This document shows, piece by piece, positions 11,114 through 22,793 of a stretch of DNA of 34,848 nt. The stretch spans positions 1-34,848 of the forward strand of contig JNEM01011142.1 of assembly GCA_000697335.1 (NCBI GenBank), written 5' to 3'. Below the pieces are notes generated by a model. That model saw only the letters and a program-made list of their open reading frames with translations, was not told the DNA's origin and ran no database searches. Source of the stretch: Conidiobolus incongruus B7586 (taxonomy: Eukaryota > Entomophthoromycota > Entomophthoromycetes > Entomophthorales > Conidiobolaceae). A program made the translations under genes and the position numbers. Positions within the stretch are counted from its first letter, which is position 1. The number at the start of each line of letters is the position of its first letter.

Positions 11114-11148
11114 TTTTTGATTTTATGACTCACTTTTGCAGGTTAGTG
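11114..11148. repeat. Tc1-like element, right outer terminal repeat
   Basis: Perfect inverted partner of 9852-9886, ending in GGTTAGTG next to a TA run. Confidence 0.85.
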
Positions 11149-11150
11149 TA

Positions 11151-12581
11151 TATATATTTCAAGAGTATAATACTTCACTTCCTAATTTATAGTTATGAGA
11201 TAATTTTTATTTATAAATATTTTGATATGATATTGAATTTAAAATCCAAAACAAGAACACTCTTTTAATTCAGCTAATTATTCAAATAATGACATTTTCT
11301 ATTATGACATATTGTTTTAAATACAATTTAAATTCATACTCTCATTTTATTTGAAATAAAACTAATATTAATGATTTGATTTTCTTTAAATTATTATATA
11401 TTAAATAATTATATATTAAGATTTACTAAAGTGTTACAATATAAAAGTAAAATTTATTAATTTAATTTTGAGTTATTCTGATTTCAAGGTCAATTTTTGT
11501 TTTTTATCATCATTATAATTATTATTTCATAATTTTTTAATTTTCTTGATCATGAATATATCAGATATAAAAAATTTCAACAAATCACATTATATATTTT
11601 AATTTATCTGTAAATGAATAATATATAAAAATCCAGTTAACATAGCAATTTTTTATGACTTTAGATTTGGTCCTGGTAATTTATATCAGTGATTGTTTAA
11701 CAATATTCCAAAATATATTTAATCGATATTTAATTTTGATCAGGGTGAATAAATATTCAGTCAAAAATACCATTATTAAATAGCAATGATATATTAATAT
11801 AACGACTCACCTTATCTTTGTTTATTATTAATTATTTCTAGGTCGAAAAATATCAATAATTCAATTTCAAATTTTACTAATTATACAATATATTTGAATT
11901 ATAATATCAAATATTCAAGTAATTTGATTTTAATAAAAAATAGGTTATGAAATAGTGTTAACATATTAGCTTATAAATTTCCAATTGATAATAAGATAAT
12001 TTAGTATCAAAGCTCGGTTCTAATAAACCATATATTTTAATAATAGTTTATTAATATTTATTAATCATATTCTAGTTTGGAGTTTTTATATATGAGTAAA
12101 AGCAAAATGGTAATATAATATAATTATATTAATAAGGATTTTAATATATCTAACATTAGTTTTATAAATTGATATCCAATTTTATATATTTGTAGAGTTG
12201 ATTTTATTCAATAATTTTCTCAAAATATAATTAATATTTCAATATAATAATAAAGTTCAGAAATATATATATTATATAATTGCAAATTTGTAAATCTATA
12301 TATATAAAAGAATATTTTTATAAATAAAATGGGCTAATATTTTGATTGATTTAAAGATACTAGAAAACCTTAATTGATATAATTTTTGAAAAAATTTCAA
12401 AAATCAAATATTTGCTAAATTAATTCTAATTAATATTAAAGAATCATATAAATATGGTATTATTTGAATATTGATCATATAATTCAATTTAATTGTGTCT
12501 TTAACTTATTATAACTATTGTTGTATTTTGAAAATACTTGTCTGTATCAAATTGATAGTTAAGTCTATATCACCCCTTATT
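11151..12581. other. A+T-rich intergenic DNA, no gene seen
   Basis: No coding region can be supported. A short GACTCACCTTA at 11804-11814 matches the core of the Tc1-like inner repeat but has no partner nearby. Confidence 0.55.
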
Positions 12582-12788
12582 TTTAGTAGCTTCGTCAGTC
12601 AATAGTTAAAGGACACTCTTTGTTCTCTTTGTGAGATGTTAACCAAACTCTATATCATTCATTGAATAAGCTATTTAGACCCAGAAGAGATTAAGATAGA
12701 AGAAATGGTTTTTCTGAAAATTCTGCTACAATGTCTCATTATTAAGTTTTAAGACATACAGTCCCAATACGTTAAAGAGCAGGATTAA
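12582..12788 (+). pseudogene. Possible coding remnant, unknown family
   Basis: One plus frame gives peptide-like sequence: LKDTLCSLCEMLTKLYIIH, stop, ISYLDPEEIKIEEMVFLKI continuing to LLQCLIIKF, stop, DIQSQYVKEQD. The residue mix (acidic, basic, Cys, Leu-rich amphipathic) is unlike random A+T-rich translation, and base composition is less biased than the flanks. I do not recognise the family. It looks like one decayed exon on the plus strand. Confidence 0.35.
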
Positions 12789-13740
12789 TAAATAATTTAC
12801 TAAATTATATTAAGAGTACCTTTCTAACAACGATCATCACTTAAAAAACTTATAAAACATAAAACTATGATTGATCTTACAAATTTTGAAATTATATGAT
12901 GATATGGTTTAAATCATTGTTTATAGTCAATCAAATTCTGAATACAAATAAAATATTAATTACTAATGAAAAATTTATTGGTTTGGTTTATAATGATATG
13001 TAAGTCAATATTTTTTATAATAATATTAATAAAATGAATATAAAAATTGGTATTTAATAATTAGTTTATCGAGAATCAATTTACTTATAGTTTAAATACA
13101 AGTGATTTTATTGAAATTAGTGTATTTTACTTGAAATATTAAATTAAAATTTTATAATAAAGGTATTGTATAAGTTATAAAATGTTACAATATAAAAACA
13201 AAGCGAATACATTATTTTCATAAATAACCCTATTTTTGTTAAAATTGTTTTTAAAACATATATCATAGAATGATTTGGTATTAATAAAAATATTAAAAAT
13301 TGCTTATTTCTCAAATAATGAAATGTGATATATTTTATTAAATATACAGTAATCAAATATTAATGGTTTTAGTAAACGCAGTAAATCTTGTGAGATATTT
13401 GAAAATTGATTATTACCTATTGATTCAAAATTCAAAATTAAATTTTAGTATTAATTTTATTAAAAATTTTGAGCTTCACTAATGTAAATTTGCTTATCTT
13501 AATTAATGCTAATATTACAAAAAGAGTTTCATTTTAAATTCAAAAAAGTTTTAATCGATTTAAAAAAATACTATCTATTATTTTGAATATATATTTGATA
13601 GTAATAAGCTTTGAAATAGTTATAAAAGATGGAATTTGAATGATGAGAGCTTTGGTGGTTTTATATTTGTTATCCTGTATATAAAAAAGTTATATAAATT
13701 TCAATTTTGATAATTCTGGAAAAATATAAACTAAATGAAT
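12789..13740. other. A+T-rich spacer
   Basis: No gene seen. The open stretch on the minus strand at 13144-13356 is low-complexity (mostly Ile, Leu, Tyr, Phe, Asn) and looks like chance. Confidence 0.5.
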
Positions 13741-14742
13741 TTAAACAAGCTGATCTCAAGGGTCAAGTAGAAGCAAAGAGATAGCCATGAGAAATAATAA
13801 AAGGACAATCTATCCACTGTTAATCTGGAACTTCATTATAATTTTGCTTACAAATTTTAAACTGGCCATAAGAAAATACAGCGAAAGCCAAGTGCATTTC
13901 TCCAGAAACGTGGAAAAAACCATTATTTTGGTAGGGTGCTTGACTAAAGTTATATCTCTTGTTGGTATGCCTGGAAATGGGAATATTCAATCCAGTAGTA
14001 TGATCTACAAAGGCCCTATTTCCGACTCGAGGATCATTATAAATAAACAACTCCATTATATAAATTGTAGCCAGAATTGTTTGAATTCGACTAGGGGGAT
14101 GGACTGCAACTGCAACTTCTCCTAAACTTTGGCCAAGGATGATCACTTTGTAACCTTTATTTTATCAACTTTTAACAGTCTAAATAAATAAAATTCTCCT
14201 CTACTTTAGATTTTAATCTCTTGTGAGTACTATAAAAGCTAATGTAATCTTTAGTATCATCACCAAATCTTTTAAATGGGATAGACTTAGCTAAGATCTC
14301 TCATTCAATTTTGTGCCATCATACTACCTCGACGCAATACGACAAATTCTTTGGTATCAACATAAACTCCAAATACTATCATACCTTCGTAGTCAAATGA
14401 TCAAAAAACAATAATTTACAATCTCTTCATTTTTCTTGGAGATAATTAAAATTAATATTATTAGTTACATTGGCAATAAGGTTGTATAACAAATTGGAAA
14501 TGGAACTTGACGTAATCTAGGGAAGGTATCGTAATATTGGTGGATGTGTCTAACTTAATGGGAGGATTGTCGTTTGCCTCCTTAGCTACGTTAACCACAC
14601 ATCCTGGTTGAAGCTCTAGCAAATTGCCAATTTCCACCTTTGAATCAAGAAAGATAGAGGATTTACTAGGTAATGGTGATCAATCTTGACCAGCAATTGA
14701 AGCAGCAAGTCATAATCCACTGACCAAGTTAAATTACTCAAT
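13741..14742 (-). pseudogene. Nearly full-length class 3 lipase pseudogene
   Basis: A broken paralogue of the two intact lipases, 1002 bases against their 1005, aligned from the start region to the stop. The start codon has become ATT (14740-14742). Conserved pieces include GNLLELQPG, NDNPPIKL, IPSLDYVKFHFQ, GQSLGE and DPRVGNRAFVDH. The catalytic Asp position reads Tyr (TNKRYNFSQ), the Trp of the NWMRD motif is a TGA stop, and there are further stops plus frame shifts in the middle. A minus-strand open piece at 13820-14146 covers the nucleophile region only. Like the intact gene at 6389 it carries Gln in the elbow, so it groups with that copy. Divergence looks fairly even along its length, unlike the pseudogene at 1685-2360. 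Confidence 0.88.
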
Positions 14743-16742
14743 GATATCTATTGGTGATTGTAAAAATAACTACATATATTAAATAAAAACTTATGAAGTA
14801 AAATTCTCATATGAAATTATTGTACTATATAAATATCAAGATATTAATGTTTGACTTTAGACAAATATATTGAGATAAATCTAGAATACATCGAAATTTG
14901 AAAATAGAATGTATGAATCAAAGTGAAAAGTTATTGTGAAAGATATTAAAAAACATCTAGTCTCTGTTATTTAAACTACAGCTAAGTGTATATTGGATAA
15001 CTAGTAATTGAAGTTCAATAACTAATAAATTTTGGCCATATCTATTTGAATTGATTTTTTTAACAACCAAAATTTTGTATTGTATAAATTTTTATAATCA
15101 TTCTTTTGAATTTTATAGTGGTAGTTCCAGTATTTCAAGGATTAAAATCAAGTTATTTGGTACTTAGCACTAATAACATTGAATTGATTATTATCTGGAT
15201 AGTTCCTTAATATATAAATAAAATTGCTATTATTCATATATATTTATATATGTTAAATATTGGGTATAATACCAAATGTATTTTATTTTTTAAATTCTAA
15301 CAATTTAAAACGGTCAAAACCTATTAAAAAATCAAGTTCTACATTGTATATCAAACCAGATAAAATTAGCACGTTTTTGCTATTTCAACTGGAATAATTT
15401 TAGTTATTTTTTTCTTGGTTTATTTGTGTCGCTCTATACAACCATATTCACCACACTTTCAAATATTTCTAGCCGGATCCAGATTTAATATTTGTGAGAC
15501 AGTTATTAATTCTTTTATTAATTTTTAAAATTTAATATATTAAGAATTTTACTTCATTAAGGATATTTAATCCAGCTAAATATTCGATCATTTTAGAGCT
15601 GTTCGTAAAAATCATTCATATAATATCCTGATCAATATAGAATAATATCATGTATTTTAATGTTATATTTTGATCTTTACTATTGAATTTTGAAGTGAAT
15701 ATTTTATTCAAAAATATCAAAAATTAAAAGGTTGTTAATAATGAATATTTTAATATATTAGAGGCTATATAAGGATTCAAAATCATTCATTTTTTATATT
15801 ATCTACAATAATCAATAGTGAATCTATTTACCAAAAATTACTCTTTATAAACTTTTTAATCAAAGATTATAGTATTCAGAATTGATTTGTGTTTTTTAGT
15901 TGAAAACAATTATAAGAATAAGGTATATTTATAAATTTCAAATTAATAAATTATTAATAAATAGATAAATTATCAATTTTTATTCATAATAATAAACTAA
16001 TAAAAAACTATATAATATTGAAAAGTCTTCATACAAACAGGCTATTAGTCTGTCAAATATTGATGTATTTAATATTGAAAATCATATGAAAATGTATTCA
16101 AGTTGTTGATCTAAATATATTTTAAAATTTATAATGTTTGATTGAATCAGGACTCTATTTTTTAAATCAATTATTATTCAAAATATTGGAATTTATATAG
16201 AAATTGATGTAAAATGTAGCTGACTTATTAAATAATATTTTAATTTTGAATGTTAATAATAAACAATAGAATAAATTGAATAATGATATTCTGTGAATGA
16301 ATTAGGTTTTTGTCTTAAGTATTAAGATATTTGAAATAAAATTCCTAAAGGATGATATTGAATAATCTAATATAATATTAATATTTTTGATATTGTTAGA
16401 ATTGAAGTTATAGGATTAGGAAAGTGATTTATGAGGATTTGGCTAAATCTGATCTTGTTTATTAAGTGAATAGTAAGAATGGTATTTATACTGAATTGAA
16501 GCTAAAAAGGAGTAACAATTGATTTGTAATCAGTAATTATATCCATTACTGTATTGAGTAGCTAGGTGTATATGTTATTGAAATATATAATGTAATGAAT
16601 CAATTAGAACTATACATCAATTGTATGATTAGTAATAATGTTCATATCTCATATTTGCAGGCCTAACAATATAATTGAATAATTCAATAAATGAATAATT
16701 GAAGGATATTTATTAAGAATTGATAATTTAACACATATCAAA
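14743..16742. other. A+T-rich gene-free stretch
   Basis: About 2 kb without recognisable genes, RNA genes or transposon ends. No mariner copy was found on the 5' side of the lipase pseudogene, in contrast to the other three lipase loci. Confidence 0.5.
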
Positions 16743-17189
16743 CTAATTTCCATTAATAGATTGATTGATATTGCTATCGCCCATGGTAAAGGTGGGGTTA
16801 TTGGTCACATTCTCACCTGATAATTGTTGTCTGTCACCCGCGACAACATTATGGTTAGTCGATTTATCTGTGTTTTGGTTACCGTTGCTACCAATGAGAC
16901 CTATACCGTTGAGCAACTGTCTACGAGAGAGGACGAGGTCTTGAGCGGTTCCCGAGATTTTGTTAGTGAAGACTTGTAAACCGTTACCCTGACCTACGAA
17001 TAGACCATCTCCATGAACGTCATTTGCTTGAGAATTTGATGAATTATGAGCGTTGCCACCTCGATCACCAGCTCCGTTCTGACTACCACGTCTTTGGAGA
17101 CCGTATCTACCAGGATAGTATCTGCCATAAGGAGCGGCTGGGGCGGCCAAAGCGACGGATGTGAATAAGGCAACGAGTAAAAATTTCAT
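16743..17189 (-). CDS. Small secreted Gly/Asn-rich protein of unknown function
   Basis: A 148-residue protein starting at MKFLLVALFTSVALAAPAAP, a textbook signal peptide probably cut after Ala16 or nearby. An upstream in-frame ATG (17213) would put charged residues before the signal, so I prefer 17189. The mature part has two dibasic sites, QRRG at 33-34 and SRRQ at 89-90, that suit Kex2-type processing, is rich in Gly, Asn, Gln and Ser, and has sites that could be N-glycosylated (NSS at 48, NVT at 117, NQS at 142). It has no cysteine, so it is not a hydrophobin or a disulfide-bonded effector. A TATATAAAG box lies 64-72 bases upstream. Possible roles are a wall-associated or processed secreted peptide, but nothing decides this. 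Its G+C content is well above the flanks. Confidence 0.8.
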   Translation of the reverse strand: MKFLLVALFTSVALAAPAAPYGRYYPGRYGLQRRGSQNGAGDRGGNAHNSSNSQANDVHGDGLFVGQGNGLQVFTNKISGTAQDLVLSRRQLLNGIGLIGSNGNQNTDKSTNHNVVAGDRQQLSGENVTNNPTFTMGDSNINQSINGN

Positions 17190-17252
17190 CTTTTTGTTTT
17201 TTAAGATATACACAATGAATAAATGTTAATTTGAATTTTAAATTCTGGTAAT

Positions 17253-17261
17253 CTTTATATA
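17253..17261 (-). promoter_or_regulatory. TATA box of the small secreted protein gene
   Basis: TATATAAAG on the minus strand, 64-72 bases upstream of the preferred ATG. Distance and sequence match the boxes of the neighbouring methyltransferase-like and lipase genes. Confidence 0.5.
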
Positions 17262-18461
17262 CTGTTTTGAACATTTAATAATTACAAAATTTGGCTGTGT
17301 GAATTAGTTTAAAAGTGATAATAATGTATGGAATATGGCAATGAAATTGACTATTACTCAATGATATTGAAACTTAATGGCTGAGTGCTTCATTCATTCA
17401 ATAGTAAATTCAATTGATGAATATAAATAATTCAATAAATTACTGTATTCAAATTAATATTAAGTAGTAATAAATAATTGCAAAATTAATTACTGTTATT
17501 ATCAATGTATTAAAAATTTTGAATTTATGGCTCAAATAAAACTGGTTAATTCTACAATGTTTTGGGCTCAGTATTCATTTTTAACTGACTAAAAAATTAA
17601 TAAATGAGGAATTGACTAATTTAGAACACCAATACATTAAAATATTGTTTAAATGAAATCAATTCAATCATTAAAATTATCATTGAATCATAATAATAAT
17701 CCATTTTTCTATATAAAATTATACAAAATTTCGTATTACATATATTTTATAATCTATTTTATAATTTAAGCAATTAAAAAATAATTTCAAAATTTGGACA
17801 AATCAATTATTTGAAAATCAGGTTTAATTAAATTTTTTGATGGCTGAAAATGAATCCTTAGGAATATGAAAAATCGCCACTTAATATTCCGATTTGTATG
17901 TATTTATGACTTGAAAATCAACCAATCACTAAAAATTGATTTTCTACTAATAACTTTATTATAGTAAAAACATATGAAGTTAATTGAATAGTTATCAATA
18001 AATGCCATAGTTTGTTAATTTCAGTTGGTTAATTCATAGATTTCTTTTTCAATTTTTTAAAATCAATTAAACTTTGAAATTTTTGAAAAAATAAATGATG
18101 CAAGGTTAAAGAACTAGTTTGTAAATATAAATTGAATCAAAATACAAAATTGATATATATTATTTAAATTTAATAATTTAACAACTCTAAAAATGTCAGT
18201 TATATTAGAAAAATTTGAATATTAAATCTTATTAAAATTTGTGGAATTAAAGTCTTGGTTAATGTGTTCTGTACTAATAATTTCAATTGTTTCAACAATA
18301 TTGTGCAGTTTCAATTAATTTTAAAAATCATTTATATGAATTGAAAAATGAAAAATAGGTGGTTCCAATATAGAAAAATTTTTATTAATAATAAATTCAA
18401 AGTAGTCAAAAATTTGTAAGGATCACGAGCGGTTAACTTGGAAAAGGGGGAGTAGTCGATG
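17262..18461. other. Intergenic DNA between the secreted protein and the P5B ATPase 3' end
   Basis: About 1.2 kb of A+T-rich sequence; it should hold the promoter of the secreted protein gene and the 3' end of the ATPase gene. No other feature seen. Confidence 0.5.
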
Positions 18462-21400
18462 CTACCGATAACCATCGTGTTTGTTACCAAAGTAAGTGTC
18501 ATCCTCGTCACTACTCAATTCCCTTTCGGACATGGCTGGACTTGATGTCTGGGTTAATTTGTAATCGCCATGGGTTTTTTGAGCTTTGTAGCGACGAGAT
18601 AATTTCTTACAGATGGTGTGGATCAATTCAACTCCGTAGAATTCATATATTAAGGCGGTTATGAAGTTGAGAGCAGCGTAGATCAGGACGGTGTAATGCA
18701 TTTCAGAGGGTAAGTCAGTCAATTCGAGTACATTGTTGGCCCATTCGAAGCCTCCCAAACTCAACATGATGGAGATCGCTGTGAGGATGATGACAGTGGC
18801 CATGAAGGGATAGTTGGAGAACATGGATCGACGGTGACGAGCTCCCAAAGAAAAGATCACAGCAACGAAAATGTATTGGAAGGAAGATACTAAGAAAAGA
18901 GTAGAATTATCGTGGTTCAGAATGTTCTTTTCATCGGGATCGAAATCGGGCTTTTCGTACCAGGGCTTAGTGTGGATGTAGAGCCATGCACAAGCTTGGA
19001 AAATGATCACAATGATAGTTTGGCCAGCGAAGGATGAAATAACACGAGGCGACATGAGAGATGATGTAGGACTCTTCTTATGAATCTTAGCATTGGCTTC
19101 AGTACGTCCCATGAATATAGCAAGAGGGATAATTGTAAACAAGTCAAACCACAAGAATTGGAAGTCACCAAGACCAGAGCCATAGTAGTAGAGGATAATG
19201 ATGGAGGTGAATTGAATAACTGAGTAGAGAGCCATGTACTTGAAGCAGCTGAAACTAGTGACAAGAGCAGCACGACCTTCACGAATAACCTTGGAAACAC
19301 AACGAATATCAGTGATGCGGGAGGTGAATGGAGCAGCTACAGAAGCTTCAGCTTCGGAGAGAGAAATACCCATATCAGCAGCTTTCAAAGCACCACAATC
19401 GTTGGCACCATCACCACAAAAACCAACAGTGTAATCGAGTTGTTGCAATTTTTCAACCAATTCTTGTTTTTCATCGGGGGACATACGGGCATAGACAGCG
19501 GTTTTGGCGAGCATTTGGTTGATCACAGTCTCTTCAGAAAAGTCTATGATCCATCTGAAAGCTTCACCAGTGACTGCAAGACTGTAGTTGGTGCAGGTAC
19601 GAGCAGAGGGGCGTAAGGTCACTGAGTCTAAGCGCATAGTGTTATCGTCAATAGATTCCCAAATGACCCTGTCGGCGGTGTTGTTATTGACAGCATCAAT
19701 AATCCTTGGAACGAAAACAACGGCCTTTTCGTCAACAATACCACATTGCTTAGCGACACTGATAGCAGTTAAGTGGTTGTCACCTGTGCACATAACTTGA
19801 CGGATATTGGCATTAGCGAGAATCTTGATGGATGAAACGGTCATTTCCTTCAACTTGTTCTCAAATACAATCAATCCCAAGAAAGATAAATCACTTTCGT
19901 ATTCGGTACGTTTAGCCTTGCTGAGATTAACAACATCAATGGAATCCAGACTCTTACCAGCAATGGCAATGACACGGTAACCTTGATGAGTGTAAGAAGC
20001 AACCAATTCGTGGTAGTTGGGAGGAAGAGTTTCTGGACGGCAAAGAGGAGCTGTCATAATTTCGGGAGCACCCTTCAAAAACACTTCATAAGTACTAGAT
20101 TTCCATCTTTGGACAACCACAGACATTCTGCGAAGGGAGGACACGAATTCAAAAGTATTCAAGATTTTAATTTCAGTGTAGTCCTTGGGCAATGCGGCAG
20201 AAAGAGAATAGTCCATAGAGTAGCGAGGAGTGTGAGGGGGTCTGACAATAATAGCAGAGTGATGATTTTCGTTTTCAGAGTTCTGTTCTTTGCCTCCTTC
20301 ATCTAAGCTCCATTGAGTGAATTCGAACATCTTCAAATCCAAGGGATCGCCCATAAGAGTACCATTGACATTCTTGATAGAATGGCAAGTAGCAAGAGCA
20401 TACATCAAATCAATGGGAGTGTTAGTTTCAGGATCTTCAATGGGGAAGGGAGTGGTTTCCAAGTTATCGAACAAACTGTTTTTAATATCATGAACACCCA
20501 ACACATCCAAACCATCTTCGGTCAAAGTACCAGTTTTGTCAAAACAAATGATATCAACTTTACCACATACATTAACTCTAGAGGGAGCAATACAGAAAAT
20601 ATCTGATTTCTTCAATCTAGAGATGGCAAATGATAAACCGATAGACATAGTAGCAGGAAGGGCTGGAGGTACAACAATAGTGATCAAATCCAAAGCCTTC
20701 ATCACAATTTGACGCCATGATACACCAATAGTGAGGAATTGCCACAAGGAGATGAAGAATCCAATTAATGCAACACCGAATAACATAGCGACGAAGTAGA
20801 AGGAATCACGATAGAATTTGAAGAGGTTGGGGCGAGGGTACAAAATAGAACGAACCAAACTTCCCTTAGTGGTATTGTATCCAGATCTAATGACCATAGC
20901 AATAGCTTGCTTCTTGTCAGTGTTTCTGTCGGGATGGACATTTGCGGGAACGGGACCAGGGCGGATACGAACAATATGAGTACCTGAGAAAAGGAGAGAC
21001 TTGCTCAATTCAGGGCTAAAGAGACCAGAAGAGTTCATTCTGGGGCCGAATTCCTCGAAGACGAGATTCATGTTGGAGATGGGAATCTTGGAAACGGGAA
21101 TACTCTCACCAGTCAACATACTTTCGTTGATGACACAATCACCTTGAAGCAAGAGAGAATCACAAGGGAATACATTAAAGTTCTCAGAGTTCACTTCGAA
21201 AATATCGCCAGGAACGAGAAAATCGGAATCAATGACCTGCCACTTGCGATTTCTGTACACATTCACAGGAACTACGCAACGTGCCATCTTTCTCATCTTT
21301 CTCAAATTCTTTCTGGTATCGATCAAAGTGGTAGTTATGGAAAACACAGAAATGACAAAGATACAAGAAGCATAGTAATAGTAATCTTCAAAACACCACA

Positions 21401-22544
21401 ATACAATACTAAAGATTTGGAAGCAGTAGAAAGGATTCAACACTTCGTCAAAGAGAAGCTTGGGAATGGACTTCTTGGGGATTTCGATCACATTGGGACC
21501 GAAGAGCTGGCGACGTTCGGTATACTCCTGAGAGGTCAATCCACTGTGGCAGGACGATAAATTGCTCCAGCGGAAATCTTGCCAGAGTCGTAACTCTTGA
21601 AAGGCGTTAGTCACAGGATTGAGAATGAAGCGCACAAAGCGATATTCAAATCCCTTTAATTTAGTTATTGAAGATAAATTATCGAATTGAAGTTGATCTT
21701 GTTTGGATTCGCCTTTAGCTTGATCGTGCTAATTGAAATAGTTAGTTGGTATTAAATATATATATATAATAACTAAATTTATTTACATTATAAAATAAAG
21801 TATTGATACCACCAGCATAATTAAAATTGAAAATTTCAACAATATCAAATTCCTGAAATTGGTTCTAAAATAAAAAGATTAGACATAAAATTACTTAATA
21901 GAGTATTAAGTAAAAATTACCTCAACAACGATCCAGTCAGCTTTATCTAATTCAATTTGTTCGCCGACTAACTTGATACGGTACTTGGGTAACCAACGCA
22001 ATACCAAGTAAGCAATACCAAGAGTAAAGATACATAAAAAGATATACATGAACCATTTCAACTTGTTAGTGCGATAACCAGTTGCAGTAATGTAAAGATC
22101 ATCACTCTCCAAGTCGAACTTCTGACTGACAGCGGCAGAAGGGGGGACAAAGGTAGAGTTTATGTTGAATTCGTCGGAATTCTTGGGAGAGTTAAAGTCG
22201 TGAATATTTAAAGTATCTGAGGATACTTGAACCTTTTCTTGTTCAGTATGATCCATATCGCTCATAAGTAAACTATACTCGTCCAATGGAGATTCTTGGT
22301 TAATGTAATCGTCTTCCGAATCCGACCAATCCAACTGCTTAGAACGATATCTTAATTTACTTTTCTGTTTATTTTTTAAACTGGGAGCTAAAGTATTTGA
22401 ACTGGAAGTAGACGCACTACTCTGTTGTAATTTAAAAGTATTGGCGAGTGGACTCTGTAAACCTTCTTGATAGTTAGTACTTCCGTATAAGTAATTGACT
22501 TTCGTTTCTTTGATATTATTTGAATTTTTCAAATTATTTGACAT
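18462..22544 (-). CDS. YPK9: P5B-type ATPase (vacuolar/lysosomal polyamine-transporter family), three exons
   Basis: Exons 22544-21921, 21864-21787 and 21728-18462 join in frame (phase 0 at both introns) into 1322 residues, a normal length for Ypk9/ATP13A2. About 150 hydrophilic, Ser-rich residues precede the P5-specific N-terminal membrane segment (WFMYIFLCIFTLGIAYLVLRWLP, in two parts WFMYIFLCIF and TLGIAYLVLRWLP, 164-186). TGES at 440-443 is the actuator motif, PPALP at 588-592 the P5B signature (P5A has PPELP), DKTGT at 631-635 holds the phosphorylated Asp, KGAPE at 786-790 is in the nucleotide domain, TGDN at 882-885 and GDGANDCG at 1006-1013 complete the hinge. Six or so hydrophobic segments follow. 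Known members sit in vacuole or lysosome membranes and export polyamines such as spermine; metal tolerance phenotypes are also known. All key residues are present. Long open stretches on other frames inside it are shadows. Confidence 0.95.
21729..21786 (-). other. P5B ATPase intron 2 (58 bases)
   Basis: Donor GTAAAT and acceptor TTTCAATTAG with a CTAACTA branch-like sequence before it. The resulting 26-residue exon 2 and the start of exon 3 (HDQAKGESKQ...FEYRFVRF) fit the conserved P5B region that ends in an FEYR motif. Confidence 0.88.
21865..21920 (-). other. P5B ATPase intron 1 (56 bases)
   Basis: Donor GTAATT follows the codon for Glu208 and acceptor TTTTATTTTAG precedes AACCAATTTCAGG. 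Removing it keeps the frame; reading through reaches a stop four codons on. Confidence 0.9.
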
Positions 22545-22630
22545 TCAAAAAACCAAAAAAGATACCTTTACGGAAACTTGGTGGAGCTTTTAAAAAGTTT
22601 TTAAACACACACTCACGAACGCTCTCAATA

Positions 22631-22793
22631 CTGTGAGAAAAAAAATCTTATATTAAGAAAAAACTCAATGAACAATTTTTTAAATGTAGAAACTTGATAT
22701 TGGTGAATCAAGGAGTAGCGAAAAATGAATAGGAATAGCTTTATCACAAATACGAAAAAATAACTATCAAAAAAGTAACCAATAGAAACTTAC
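22631..22793 (-). other. Possible 5' leader intron of the P5B ATPase gene
   Basis: A consensus donor GTAAGT at 22793 and a polypyrimidine acceptor TTTTTTTTCTCACAG ending at 22631 frame 163 bases upstream of the ATG. It is longer than the other introns here and no coding frame tests it, so it stays tentative. Confidence 0.3.

Larger units (their letters stand above)
9852..11148 (-). mobile_element. Tc1-like DNA transposon with IR/DR ends (dead)
   Basis: The element is 1297 bases long, between TA dinucleotides at 9850-9851 and 11149-11150, inside TA runs. Its outermost 35 bases, starting CACTAACCTGCAAAAGTGAG, are a perfect inverted repeat (9852-9886 and 11114-11148). A second perfect 31-base inverted repeat lies inside (10037-10067 and 10931-10961). 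Inner and outer repeats share the core GTGAGTCATAAA in the same direction, so each end is about 200 bases long with two direct copies of a motif: the IR/DR layout of some Tc1 elements, where the repeats bind transposase. The body carries a broken transposase on the minus strand that runs up to the inner repeat and lacks its catalytic C-terminus. It is therefore a deletion derivative that would need help to move. Confidence 0.88.

Noticed and set aside
13144-13356. Minus-strand open frame of 70 codons
   Set aside because: Low-complexity Ile/Leu/Phe/Tyr-rich translation of A+T-rich DNA with no composition change at its borders.
19007-21560. Several open frames of 60-140 codons on both strands inside the ATPase gene
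   Set aside because: They are shadows of the long ATPase exon, whose conserved motifs are continuous through the region.
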